From Candidatus Hydrogenedentota bacterium (GTDB lineage Bacteria; Hydrogenedentota; Hydrogenedentia; Hydrogenedentiales; CAITNO01): a stretch of 20,306 bases of DNA. Position 1 is the first letter of the stretch. Each line of letters opens with the position of its first letter. Below the pieces are notes generated by a model, which worked only from the letters and a program-made list of their open reading frames with translations, ran no database searches and was not told where the DNA came from. Where the stretch lies: positions 1 to 20,306 of the forward strand of contig CAIXUF010000337.1 in the NCBI GenBank assembly GCA_903922535.1. The letters run 5' to 3'. The position numbers and the translations under genes are program-made. Shown here one piece after another: positions 6,562 to 14,498 of the stretch.

Positions 6562-8855
6562 GCATCTCCCGCCGGGCGCCGTCTCCTGCGAACGGCCCAC
6601 ACACCGGCGACGGCAAGCATCGTCCAGGCCGCCGCCGCGACGTAGCAGCCCAGGTAGAAGTCCCAGGGCCAGTACCAAACCCGAACCTCATGGTCGCCGG
6701 GACCAACGCAAACGCCGACAAAATCGTAGTTGACCCGGCGCACCTCCACCGGTTGGCCGTGATCCGTCGCCCGGAAGTCAGGGTGCCATGCCTGCGAGAT
6801 CAATAGGACACCGCCCTTCCCGCTCTTGAACCGCACCATCAGGTCGCTGGCGGATTCCCGCTGGAAAGGCAGGGACCGGAACGCTTCCCCGCCGGAAAAG
6901 GGCCGGTCCTCCACAAGACACCCCGCCCTGGGATCCATGGCGCACAGCGCATCAAGCATGGAAACGCCCGGGGCGGGCACGTCGGCGCCGGGAACGATGC
7001 AGACACGGGGCAATGCCGAGTCGCGGCGGTAGAGCTTGGCAAAGGTGCCCTGGCCGTCCGGCTTGGGGATTTCGACCTCTTCCAACCCCTCCACGCCGGG
7101 ATCCGACGGGGCAACGGCAAAATACGCCACGTTCATCAAATCCAGAATGACCGGGTGCACGACATCCTGCGGCACATGTTCCTTGAGAAGCGCCGTCTCG
7201 GATTCGTCCCATTTCCAAATGGTCCTGTAAAGATCATAATAGCGGCCGTAAATGCCGGGGTGATATCCGCCGACAATTTCAAGACCGTATCTTGCCGCGC
7301 AGGTTTGGCTGAGCACCGTGGAGTGCGCCGCTATCCGGCTCTCTTCACTATGTTTGCGCTCTGCGAGAAACTCGCCAAGCGGCATTCTGGGCACGGCATC
7401 TTTCGTCTTGGCGACCACGATGTGCCCGTCCCAAACAACGAACAGGTCACAGCAGACCAGCAGCAGCACCGCCGCCTTCCAGTGATTGTCCGAAAGTGTT
7501 CCACGCATCCAAAGCAGGGTTGCCGACACAAACAGGACCAGGATGACGACGGGAAGTCCGGCACAGGCCATCCATTCCCCGTCAATCCCCCGCAGCAAGA
7601 ATGCGCCCACGGTGACGGCCGCCAGCAGCAGACCCGAAACGGACAGCACCGCCCGTTTTCGCGCCGGTGTCCCCCCTGCCGACACAAAGAGCCCCACAAG
7701 CAGGCCCAAGAGGAAGGCCGTGTAGAAGAAGATCCTTCCGGGACACCGAAACAGCCCAAAACCGGGAATGGCATGAACGGCCGCCATGAACAGGGGACCT
7801 GAGTCCCCCAAGGCCAGCAGAAAGGTGAGCGTGAGCAGGACGAGCAGGATGACGCGCAGGGAACGGTTCTTCGCGGGCAACAGACAGGCCGGCACCAACA
7901 GAACCAGCGGAACAATGCCCACGTAAAGCGTCTTTTCCCAGAAGGGCTTGACCTCCGCCACAATCGGCGCCGAAACGGGCGGGGTGACCCCGTGGAAAGG
8001 CCAGAGGAGATGAAGCAAGTCCACCAACTGCGGGCTGAATGAGGCGGCAAACTTATAGTCGGTCCCCCGCGCACGGGCGGAAAGCAGCAGGGTTTGCGAG
8101 ACGGTGGGAAGCCACCACGGGGCGGCAAAGGCCAGAAAGGACCCGGCCCCGACGGCAAAAGCAGATGCGGACCAAAAGGTGGCGAGCGCCCCCCGCCGAC
8201 GGAATCCGGCCAACAGCCACAGCAGGGCATAGGCACCGACAAAGAGGAAATGCCAATAGACTATTTGAAGGCTGCCGCAGGTGGACGTGAGGGCGAACAC
8301 CGCCCCCAGCAGCAAGGCGCGGAGGAGGGACGGCTTCTCCAAGACCCGCTCGGCGGCCAGCATAATCCAGGGCAGGCAAAGCATCGTGGCAAGCACTTCC
8401 ACATGCCCCGCATAGAGATGCCCGGCCATCTTGCCGCCAAGAACAAAGACCACCGCGGCAAGCATCGCACCCTGGGGGTCACAACCCTTCTTTTTTGCGA
8501 AGAGAAACATGCCCCAGGCACCGAGGGTGGCATAGAACCACAACAGGTACCCAAACAGGGCTGGGGAGGGAATGATCCAAAACAGCCATTCCGGGGGATT
8601 CAGCACCGCCTGAAGCGAGTCTCCAACGATGGATTTGCCGCAGAAAATGGTCGGATCCCAGAGGGGAAAGCGCCCCCAGTCGAAAAAACTGCGCCATTGC
8701 GCGAATTTGTACTCGCTCTGGGCCCAGCGAATGTCGAGCGATATAAGCATCCGGTCCGGATGAAAAAAGACACGGTGAAAAAACACGGCCGTGACCACGG
8801 TCAGGAGCGAAAAACAAAGGACCATTATCCAACGCGGGCGACAGGAACCGAACAC
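6558..8855 (-). CDS. YfhO-like GT-C multi-pass membrane protein, paralogue 3
   Basis: A 765-residue member of the same tandem family and the most diverged in its N-terminal half. It lacks the ~29-residue soluble extension of the other two and starts almost directly with the first membrane helix. The loop Asp is Asp41 (ISLDIR), followed by AQSEYKFAQW and GRFPLWDPTIFCGKS. The C-terminal block AWHPDFRATDHGQPVEVRR, the last helix and the Arg-rich tail are conserved. The start is the GTG at 8855, with GAGAGGGG about 7 nt upstream; an in-frame ATG at 8825 is a weaker alternative because it would cut into the first helix. It begins 61 bp after the glycosidase-like gene and may be co-transcribed with it; no TTGACT element precedes it. 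Confidence 0.83.
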   Translation of the reverse strand: MFGSCRPRWIMVLCFSLLTVVTAVFFHRVFFHPDRMLISLDIRWAQSEYKFAQWRSFFDWGRFPLWDPTIFCGKSIVGDSLQAVLNPPEWLFWIIPSPALFGYLLWFYATLGAWGMFLFAKKKGCDPQGAMLAAVVFVLGGKMAGHLYAGHVEVLATMLCLPWIMLAAERVLEKPSLLRALLLGAVFALTSTCGSLQIVYWHFLFVGAYALLWLLAGFRRRGALATFWSASAFAVGAGSFLAFAAPWWLPTVSQTLLLSARARGTDYKFAASFSPQLVDLLHLLWPFHGVTPPVSAPIVAEVKPFWEKTLYVGIVPLVLLVPACLLPAKNRSLRVILLVLLTLTFLLALGDSGPLFMAAVHAIPGFGLFRCPGRIFFYTAFLLGLLVGLFVSAGGTPARKRAVLSVSGLLLAAVTVGAFLLRGIDGEWMACAGLPVVILVLFVSATLLWMRGTLSDNHWKAAVLLLVCCDLFVVWDGHIVVAKTKDAVPRMPLGEFLAERKHSEESRIAAHSTVLSQTCAARYGLEIVGGYHPGIYGRYYDLYRTIWKWDESETALLKEHVPQDVVHPVILDLMNVAYFAVAPSDPGVEGLEEVEIPKPDGQGTFAKLYRRDSALPRVCIVPGADVPAPGVSMLDALCAMDPRAGCLVEDRPFSGGEAFRSLPFQRESASDLMVRFKSGKGGVLLISQAWHPDFRATDHGQPVEVRRVNYDFVGVCVGPGDHEVRVWYWPWDFYLGCYVAAAAWTMLAVAGVWAVRRRRRPAGDA

Positions 8856-8916
8856 AACCTAGCCCCTCTCAAATCATTCCAAATTACCCAACAACCTCCA
8901 TCGGCACCGGAGCCAA

Positions 8917-10320
8917 CTACATTTTCGGTCTCAGAACCTGCACGGACTGCGCCGACATCGGCAGCGTGAGCCTGCCCTTTTCGACAGTCGCCTCGACGCC
9001 CGCTGCGGGGTCGGCGAAGGTCGTCCCGTTCAGCTTGTCCAGGCCGTCGATGGTGTATTGGACCGGTTCGGTCCACTCGTTCACCACGATCAGCCAGGTC
9101 TTGCCGCCGGCGTCCTTGGGCAGCACCAGCACCTCGCGGTCAACGGATCCCCAAGTGGGCGCAATGCCGACCTTCAGGGAAAGGTCCGCGTCGGGCGCGG
9201 ACAGCACGGGCTGGAGTTCGGAGAGTTCCGCCACGACCGAAAGCAGGTCTTTCCAGCACTGCGAATCCTTTTCGATGTATGCGGTGCCCCAGTACAGGAT
9301 GCCCCGCCCGCCGCGCACGATGCTGTCCCAGGCCATGAACTGTGTTTCGGCGCGGGTGGGCCGGCGTTCCCCCTTCTTGCGCTCCGGCGTGGCCGTGGGC
9401 TGGATGTCGGCCCAGCCAAAACCCTGAAGCACCATCCACACCGGCTTGCCGGGGGCGGAGGCCTGCATGCGCGTGGTGTAGGCGCCTGCGGCGGCGGCGG
9501 TCTGTTCCAAAAGATCGGAATGGCCCACATACTCGCATTTGGGCACCGGGTAGATGTCGCAGCCGGCGATGTCGGCAGCGGCGTTGAACAGGGCAAGCTG
9601 GCTGATCTGGTTGCGCGGGGCGTGGTTCATCCACACGGGATGCCCAGGATCAATCCCGCGCAGCAGTTTGTAGCCCTTTACCATGCCCGCCGCGAGCTTT
9701 TCCGAACGCTCCTGGGCCGTGGCATAGCTCCAGTCGGGATGGGGCTGCTTCTCGCCCAGCGCAACCCAGATGGCGTCGGCGACGGCTTCGGCCTCGGCCG
9801 GGCGTCCCTGCGCGTACAAGACGGAGACCTGGGCGCGATCCTTGTTCAGTTTCCCCGCAAGATCCTTGTCCTGCAGCGCGGCGATCTTGTCCCGCTGCTG
9901 GACCGGCTCCGCGCCGCGCCGCCATTCCGTGGCGGCATACCAGCAGTTCCACAGCGCCTCGTCCGGCAGTTCCCAGACCATCAGCGCCGGATGGGAGGAG
10001 AACTTGCCAGCCATCTCGCGCAGGGCGGCGTCACCGCCCGTGTCGGTGTCGATCGCGCCGCCGGTGTTTATCCACGCTTTGAGTCCGTGTGCCTGAAGCC
10101 GGTCCATCGCGGCGGTATCCGGCCCCGCAAAGACGAGATTGATCCCGGCCTTGGCCACCTCGTCCAGCACGGCATCGTCCTTGGGGTTCTCGTAGAGTCC
10201 AAGAACAAAGGTGCGCTGGCCGTCCACGACGGCCATCCGGTCCGGGGCAATCTTGAAGTCGGCGGCCTGGACGATCAGGCAGAACATCGAAAGAATGATC
10301 GCGAAAAGTGGCATGCGCAT
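8917..10320 (-). CDS. Secreted glycoside hydrolase-like TIM-barrel protein
   Basis: A 467-residue protein with a clear signal peptide (MRMPLFAIILSMFCLIVQAA, cleavage about residue 19-20). The mature part shows alternating beta/alpha segments typical of a glycosidase barrel: GINLVFAGPD, then HPALMVWELPDEALWN (Glu117/Glu121, the place of the acid/base Glu in many barrel glycosidases), RGIDPGHPVWMNH, IAGCDIYPVP, KPVWMVLQGFGW and GGRGILYWG. It ends in a small beta-rich domain (LIVVNEWTEPVQYTIDG). Likely extracytoplasmic carbohydrate hydrolysis, but I cannot assign a GH family or substrate, and the second catalytic acid is not certain. The open frame extends to 10458, but the ATG at 10320 begins the signal peptide and has GGGAG about 8 nt upstream. 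It lies between mtaB and the membrane-protein array on the same strand. Confidence 0.75.
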   Translation of the reverse strand: MRMPLFAIILSMFCLIVQAADFKIAPDRMAVVDGQRTFVLGLYENPKDDAVLDEVAKAGINLVFAGPDTAAMDRLQAHGLKAWINTGGAIDTDTGGDAALREMAGKFSSHPALMVWELPDEALWNCWYAATEWRRGAEPVQQRDKIAALQDKDLAGKLNKDRAQVSVLYAQGRPAEAEAVADAIWVALGEKQPHPDWSYATAQERSEKLAAGMVKGYKLLRGIDPGHPVWMNHAPRNQISQLALFNAAADIAGCDIYPVPKCEYVGHSDLLEQTAAAAGAYTTRMQASAPGKPVWMVLQGFGWADIQPTATPERKKGERRPTRAETQFMAWDSIVRGGRGILYWGTAYIEKDSQCWKDLLSVVAELSELQPVLSAPDADLSLKVGIAPTWGSVDREVLVLPKDAGGKTWLIVVNEWTEPVQYTIDGLDKLNGTTFADPAAGVEATVEKGRLTLPMSAQSVQVLRPKM

Positions 10321-10468
10321 GGTGTGTGCTCCCGTGGGTTGCGACACGCCATGATAATGAAACGGGCGGGGCGAACACCACAGGAGCCACGACAATACAT
10401 AACGGCCGCAGGGGGACTGGCATCCTGTTCCCGCCGAAAGCCTGTCATTTGTCAACATCCACCCGCCC

Positions 10469-10488
10469 GGGAACAGGTGCCTGTACCC
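10469..10488 (-). terminator. Hairpin just downstream of mtaB
   Basis: A 20-nt inverted repeat with 9-nt arms (8 of 9 pairs, one A:A mismatch) and a 2-nt loop begins 12 nt after the mtaB stop codon. It is not followed by a T-tract in the direction of transcription, so it may be a weak or factor-dependent terminator or an RNA 3' end stabiliser. Confidence 0.4.
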
Positions 10489-10500
10489 GTGAAACCCATA

Positions 10501-11883
10501 TCACAGGTCATAATCGGCGGCGGTGAACTTGGACTGGTCCACTTCGTCCATGCAGGCGGCAATGAAGGTCTCCTCGTCGTCGGGCATGTCGAGCAGATCA
10601 GCCTCAATCATGGCAAGATAGGGCACTTCGCGGTCGGGAATGCGGAGCAGGCCCGCCTCGTAGGCCCCGCTCAATGACCGCACGGCGGCCAGCGCCACGT
10701 TGCGCCCGGCATGGTAGTCGGTGGGGGCGTCGACAATCACTTTGGCGAATACGACGGCGTTCCCGGGCGTGAGCACCCACGCCTGCGGATCGAGGGCGGC
10801 GTCGGACTCGACCAGCCAGCGCTGGAGCGTGGCCGCGCCGGCGGGGCCGTCGGCGGAGGCGCGGTTGAACAGGCGGCAATCGTACTCCAGGCTTTCGAGA
10901 TAGCAGGTCGGGGCCATGTCGGCGAGCAGGCGCAGGTGCTGCACCGACTCGTTGCTCCACAGGTCGCAGGTGGACCCGGCGATGTTGCCGACCGGGCTGA
11001 GGTGGGCGCAGGTGGCCGACTTGCCCTCCATGGCCATGGGACTGCCGGTGATGGCCTTGAGGATGGGGTTTTCATAGCCGCAGTCCTTGCCGGGGCCCAC
11101 CGCGCCGCACTCGTAGGCGGCCAGCGAACGCACCGCCGTGACGGCGCGCACCACGGCGGCGAAGGTGCGCGGGATCATGCCCTGCTCGGCCAGCACCATG
11201 GCGGTGTTGCCGAAACCGCAGGCCGTGTCGCCCGCGGCGTGCACGCCGTTGCGCTGGGCGATTTCGGCGATGCGCGTCCAGAGGAAGCGCATGTCGCGGG
11301 TGCCCATGATGCACAGCGCGAAGATGACGTGGCGGATGTTGCACATCGTGAGCGCGTCGTCGTGAACTTCCTTGCCGCCGACGGACTCGATGCTGAGCAG
11401 GTCGGCGCCCAGCGCCGCACAGCGTTCGAAGGAATCCATCATGTTGCCCCAGTAGGGGCCGGAGCGCATGATGGGTGGACGGACCATCTCACGGTTGTCG
11501 TTGGGCGTCATGCGTAGCGCGGCGACCAGGCCGTGCTTCGCATATTCGTCCTCGATGCCGTCCAGCAGCACCTTGCAGAGTTCCTCGGCCCAGAGCGGGT
11601 TGTGTGTCATGGGCGGCAGCGTTTCGCATTCCAGCACCACGCCGGGCGCGTTGAGTTCGGACGCGCGCTTGAGCGCGCCCTTGACGATCTGCTCATAGTG
11701 GCGGCGCACCTGCGGCCAGGTGTTCTCCGAGAGTTCCATGGTCGGCAGCGTGAAATTGAGTTCGGGGTAGACCTTTCCCCCGCCGATCACCAGGCCTTTG
11801 CGCGTGGTGACGGGTTTCGGCGCGCGGCCAAACACAAGGTCCGCGGGATCGGCAATGGCAAGCTCGTGGTAATGGACGGTCAT
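10501..11883 (-). CDS. mtaB: Methanol:corrinoid methyltransferase MtaB
   Basis: A 460-residue protein, the usual MtaB length, matching the family from end to end: IGGGKVYPELNFTLP near the start, ALRMTPNDNREMVRPP, SIESVGGKEVHDDAL, AGDTACGFGNTAMVLAEQ, GPGKDCGYENP and MEGKSATCAHLSPVGN. Glu166, Cys222 and Cys268 stand where Methanosarcina MtaB has its three zinc ligands (Glu/Cys/Cys). The family activates methanol on zinc and passes the methyl group to the cobalt of corrinoid protein MtaC. I chose the ATG at 11883, not 11913, because AAAGGA lies 7 nt upstream and the family N-terminus starts there. No mtaC is adjacent: the neighbours are an SDR (195 bp upstream) and a glycosidase-like gene (180 bp downstream). 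Partners must lie elsewhere, or the substrate may differ from methanol. Confidence 0.93.
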   Translation of the reverse strand: MTVHYHELAIADPADLVFGRAPKPVTTRKGLVIGGGKVYPELNFTLPTMELSENTWPQVRRHYEQIVKGALKRASELNAPGVVLECETLPPMTHNPLWAEELCKVLLDGIEDEYAKHGLVAALRMTPNDNREMVRPPIMRSGPYWGNMMDSFERCAALGADLLSIESVGGKEVHDDALTMCNIRHVIFALCIMGTRDMRFLWTRIAEIAQRNGVHAAGDTACGFGNTAMVLAEQGMIPRTFAAVVRAVTAVRSLAAYECGAVGPGKDCGYENPILKAITGSPMAMEGKSATCAHLSPVGNIAGSTCDLWSNESVQHLRLLADMAPTCYLESLEYDCRLFNRASADGPAGAATLQRWLVESDAALDPQAWVLTPGNAVVFAKVIVDAPTDYHAGRNVALAAVRSLSGAYEAGLLRIPDREVPYLAMIEADLLDMPDDEETFIAACMDEVDQSKFTAADYDL

Positions 11884-11952
11884 GACGTTGTCCTTTCTTT
11901 GCGGCGGGTTCATGTTTCGCGCGCCGCATTCACAGAAAGGTACGCCGGACCG

Positions 11953-11989
11953 GGAAATATTTCCTGCACTCGAACGGCGCAGGATTGTA
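11953..11989 (-). promoter_or_regulatory. Possible mtaB control region: TACAAT box and GGAAATATTTCC palindrome
   Basis: A perfect 12-bp palindrome (11953-11964) lies about 70 bp before the mtaB start, in the 195-bp gap after the SDR gene. A TACAAT hexamer (11989-11984 on the minus strand) could serve as the -10, putting the palindrome at the start of transcription, as expected for an operator. No good -35 box is visible, so this is tentative. Confidence 0.3.
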
Positions 11990-12078
11990 AATTTGTGCGC
12001 ACCGACATTCTTCGACAGTGATGCACGGAAGAAAGTGAACTGAAACCTGGGCAGAAACGTGACGGGGGCCTGTCTCGA

Positions 12079-12867
12079 TCAGTGCATTTCCTGGCCGCCG
12101 GTGACGTTTATGGCCTGCCCGGTCATGTAGCCCGAGGCGTCGCTGGCGAAGAACACCACCACGTTGGTCACGTCGCGGTATTCGCAGGGCCGCTTCATGG
12201 GCACCTGGTCGATGTACTTCTGGCGCACCTGCGCCTCGCTGATGCCCTGGTTCGCCGCGTACTGCTTGAACAGGCTGTTCACCCACAGGGGAGAGTTGAG
12301 CAGGTTGCCGGGGCAAATGGCGTTGACGCGCACGCCGCGCTCCGCATATTCGAGCGCCAGACTCTGCGTCACGCCGATCCCGCCAAACTTGGCCGCGGCG
12401 TAGGCGCTGTTCTTGAAACTGCCCTTCTTGCCCGACTTGGAGTTGATCTGGATGATCGAGCCCGTGCCGCGCGGCAGCATGACCCGCGCCGCCTCGCGGG
12501 CGCACAGAAAATACCCCGTCAAATCCACGTCAATCACCTTGCGCCACTTGGCCGCGTCGAACTCGACCGAGTCGCCGGCGATGAGGATGCCGGCGTTGCA
12601 GACCATCACATCGACCTGGCCCAGCGTCGCCACCGCCTCGTCCACGGCAGCGCGAATCGCGTCGCCATCGGTGACATCGACCGCACGGCCCAGCACGGTG
12701 CGCCCGGTCTTCGCGGCAACATCGGCCGCGGTGGCCTCCGCCAACTGCACGTTAATGTCCCAGATAATAACGTCGCAGCCCTCTTCCGCGAGATGCTCCG
12801 AAATGGCCGCGCCCAGACCCTGCGCGCCGCCCGTTACAATCGCCTTGCGTCCTTCCAGCATGCCCAT
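12079..12867 (-). CDS. SrlD-like sorbitol-6-phosphate dehydrogenase (SDR family)
   Basis: A 262-residue classical short-chain dehydrogenase. It has the nucleotide-binding TGGAQGLG (residues 12-19), NAG (91-93), and catalytic Ser143, Tyr156 and Lys160 (YAAAK). The stretches GYFLCARE, QINSKSGKKGS, AAKFGGIGVTQSLALE, GNLLNSPLW, YIDQVPMKRPCEYRDV and the end INVTGGQEM closely follow E. coli SrlD, so it probably interconverts a sugar-alcohol phosphate and its ketose phosphate (or the unphosphorylated pair) with NAD(P). Asp37 after the second strand favours NAD. The ATG at 12867 shares one base with the upstream gene's TAA (TAATG), and GGAAAGG precedes it, so translation is coupled. It is the last gene of a three-gene operon. 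Confidence 0.85.
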   Translation of the reverse strand: MGMLEGRKAIVTGGAQGLGAAISEHLAEEGCDVIIWDINVQLAEATAADVAAKTGRTVLGRAVDVTDGDAIRAAVDEAVATLGQVDVMVCNAGILIAGDSVEFDAAKWRKVIDVDLTGYFLCAREAARVMLPRGTGSIIQINSKSGKKGSFKNSAYAAAKFGGIGVTQSLALEYAERGVRVNAICPGNLLNSPLWVNSLFKQYAANQGISEAQVRQKYIDQVPMKRPCEYRDVTNVVVFFASDASGYMTGQAINVTGGQEMH

Positions 12868-14477
12868 TACAGGAACCTTTCCAGCAGCGCCGCTTCGGCC
12901 TCTTTCGTCCATCCGCCCTCGGGGCTCAGTTTCACGCCCACATCGGGCAGCTTCTCCGCCACCTCTTCCAGCGGCATGAGTTCGAGTTCGGGTATCTGCG
13001 TGTAGATAACGGTCTTGCCCGGGTACTTGGCATCTTTCACGCCCTTGAGCCCGTCGTGCGCCGCGCTGAGTCCGCCGATGGCTGCCACGCTCCGGTTGCT
13101 GTCCAACTGGCCGGCCTCGACCAGTTCAAGCACCTTGCGCAAATCGCTTATGCGCGATCCGCTGCAGCCGATCATCTTGACGCCGCGGCAGAGTTTGTCG
13201 AGCGGCACACTGGCCATCGTGCCGATGCCAACGCCGGCGAAAATGTTCACAAACGCGCCGTCTCCGGCAAGCGTCATGGCCTGCCGCACCAACGCGGGCA
13301 CCGGCGCAAGCACGACGAGATCGGTGTACCCTTTCTTCCCCCCCCACGACTCTATGCGCGCGTTCATGTCGGCCGGCGAGGCAAACTCGCCCGGCGACAG
13401 GGTGAACAGCTCGACGCCGCGCTTTGCGGCCAAGTCGCCAAAGCGGCTCACGATATGGGCAAGACGGCTGGCGTCAAGGTCGGTGACCACCACGCGCTTG
13501 GACCCGTCGGCCTTCTCGATGGCGCGCTGCACATGCATCTGCCCCATCGGCCCGCCTGCGCCGATAAACAGCGCGCAACCGTCGGGCAGCAGGTCGTTGC
13601 GCTTCGCGATCGCGGCCACCGCCTCCAGCGTGTCGCCGCCGCCGTAATACCGTATGTTCTGGTAATGGACCTTGCCCACGTCGAGCGACACGTCACCCGA
13701 TGCCGCCGCAGCACCCAACAGGAACATGACGCCGTGCGGGTTCAACCGCGCGGCAAGCGTTTCCACGACTTTCGGGGTCGGCGACACGACGACGATATCG
13801 TCAAAGGCGCCCTCGCCCAGACCGGCAAGATCGGAGCCGATCACAACAGCGCCGGGCAGCTTCGCGTCCCAGCCGTTGGGCGTGTCAGTCACCACCAACT
13901 GCGCCTTGCCCGTGGGCGTGACGCGGTCGTCAAGGTTGTACGACATCTCCACGCAGGCCCACGGCTCGGCCAGCGCGCTCTGGCTGTAGCCTGTTTCGGG
14001 CCGCACGGGCAGCAGGTAGCAACCCTCGTCCCCGGCAAGCGCGCGCTCGTCGAGCAGCGCATATTCCTGGAGTCCGCCGGGAATCATGTAGCCGAAGGCG
14101 TAACCGATGCCCTTGCAGTAAATGTCCGCCTGGACGATGAACCGGTCGCCGGCGCTGAACTCACTCTGCCATTTTGCGCCAACCTTCACCACGGTGCAGG
14201 CGCACTCATGGCCAAGCACGGTCGGATCGTTGGCAAGGTCGCGGCCCCGCAGCCGCGGATGGTTGCCACCCTGCGCGATAATCTTCATGTCCGACAGGCA
14301 CAGCCCCAGCGCGTCCACGCGCACCAGCACCTCGTCGTCCTTCGGCGCGCGCAGGGGCACCGTCACCGGCTTGCCGTCACGGCCGACATTTTCGAGCCCC
14401 GCGCCGAACACCTGCCATGCCCCGTAGGTCTCGGGCAGTTCCGCTTCCGCTTTTCTGTAGTTGTCAAGCTTGGACAC
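12867..14477 (-). CDS. Zinc-dependent dehydrogenase, SorE-like (L-sorbose-1-phosphate reductase type)
   Basis: A 536-residue protein, much longer than ordinary MDR alcohol dehydrogenases (about 350) and similar in size and layout to the SorE-like group. The N-terminal GroES-like domain carries LGLCLSDMK (Cys60) and LGHECACTVVKVG (His90, Glu91), which are catalytic zinc ligands. The four-Cys structural zinc loop is not apparent. The nucleotide-binding fold appears at about residue 300 (LFIGAGGPMGQMH) followed by VVVTDLDASR. It probably reduces or oxidises a sugar phosphate or polyol. The start is GTG at 14477, with GGGAG 8 nt upstream and 21 nt after the aldolase stop. The C-terminus overlaps the SDR start by one base. 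Substrate specificity within the family is uncertain. Confidence 0.8.
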   Translation of the reverse strand: MSKLDNYRKAEAELPETYGAWQVFGAGLENVGRDGKPVTVPLRAPKDDEVLVRVDALGLCLSDMKIIAQGGNHPRLRGRDLANDPTVLGHECACTVVKVGAKWQSEFSAGDRFIVQADIYCKGIGYAFGYMIPGGLQEYALLDERALAGDEGCYLLPVRPETGYSQSALAEPWACVEMSYNLDDRVTPTGKAQLVVTDTPNGWDAKLPGAVVIGSDLAGLGEGAFDDIVVVSPTPKVVETLAARLNPHGVMFLLGAAAASGDVSLDVGKVHYQNIRYYGGGDTLEAVAAIAKRNDLLPDGCALFIGAGGPMGQMHVQRAIEKADGSKRVVVTDLDASRLAHIVSRFGDLAAKRGVELFTLSPGEFASPADMNARIESWGGKKGYTDLVVLAPVPALVRQAMTLAGDGAFVNIFAGVGIGTMASVPLDKLCRGVKMIGCSGSRISDLRKVLELVEAGQLDSNRSVAAIGGLSAAHDGLKGVKDAKYPGKTVIYTQIPELELMPLEEVAEKLPDVGVKLSPEGGWTKEAEAALLERFL

Positions 14478-14498
14478 GGTGTGATCTCCCGTTGGTTG

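Larger units (their letters stand above)
1325..8855 (-). repeat. Tandem triplication of a ~2.6-kb gene-plus-leader unit
   Basis: Three homologous membrane-protein genes lie head to tail. Their stop codons at 1325, 3947 and 6558 are spaced 2622 and 2611 bp apart. The intergenic leaders at 3719-3946 and 6332-6557 are also homologous, with an identical 24-nt block at 3811-3834 and 6421-6444 (offset 2610), so the duplicated unit includes noncoding DNA. Homology ends in front of paralogue 3, which is preceded by only 61 bp and an unrelated gene. The protein copies differ most in the soluble region before the conserved last ~150 residues. Confidence 0.9.

Noticed and set aside
10441..10460. TTGACA on the minus strand between mtaB and the glycosidase-like gene
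   Set aside because: No acceptable -10 hexamer lies 16-18 bp downstream.
12008..12033. Terminator after the SDR gene (TTCTTC/GAAGAA arms)
   Set aside because: Only 6 AT-rich pairs with a 14-nt loop and no T-tract; likely chance.
11884..12078. Cobalamin riboswitch upstream of mtaB
   Set aside because: Considered because MtaB works with a corrinoid, but no B12-box-like conserved core is visible and the gap is short for the full fold.
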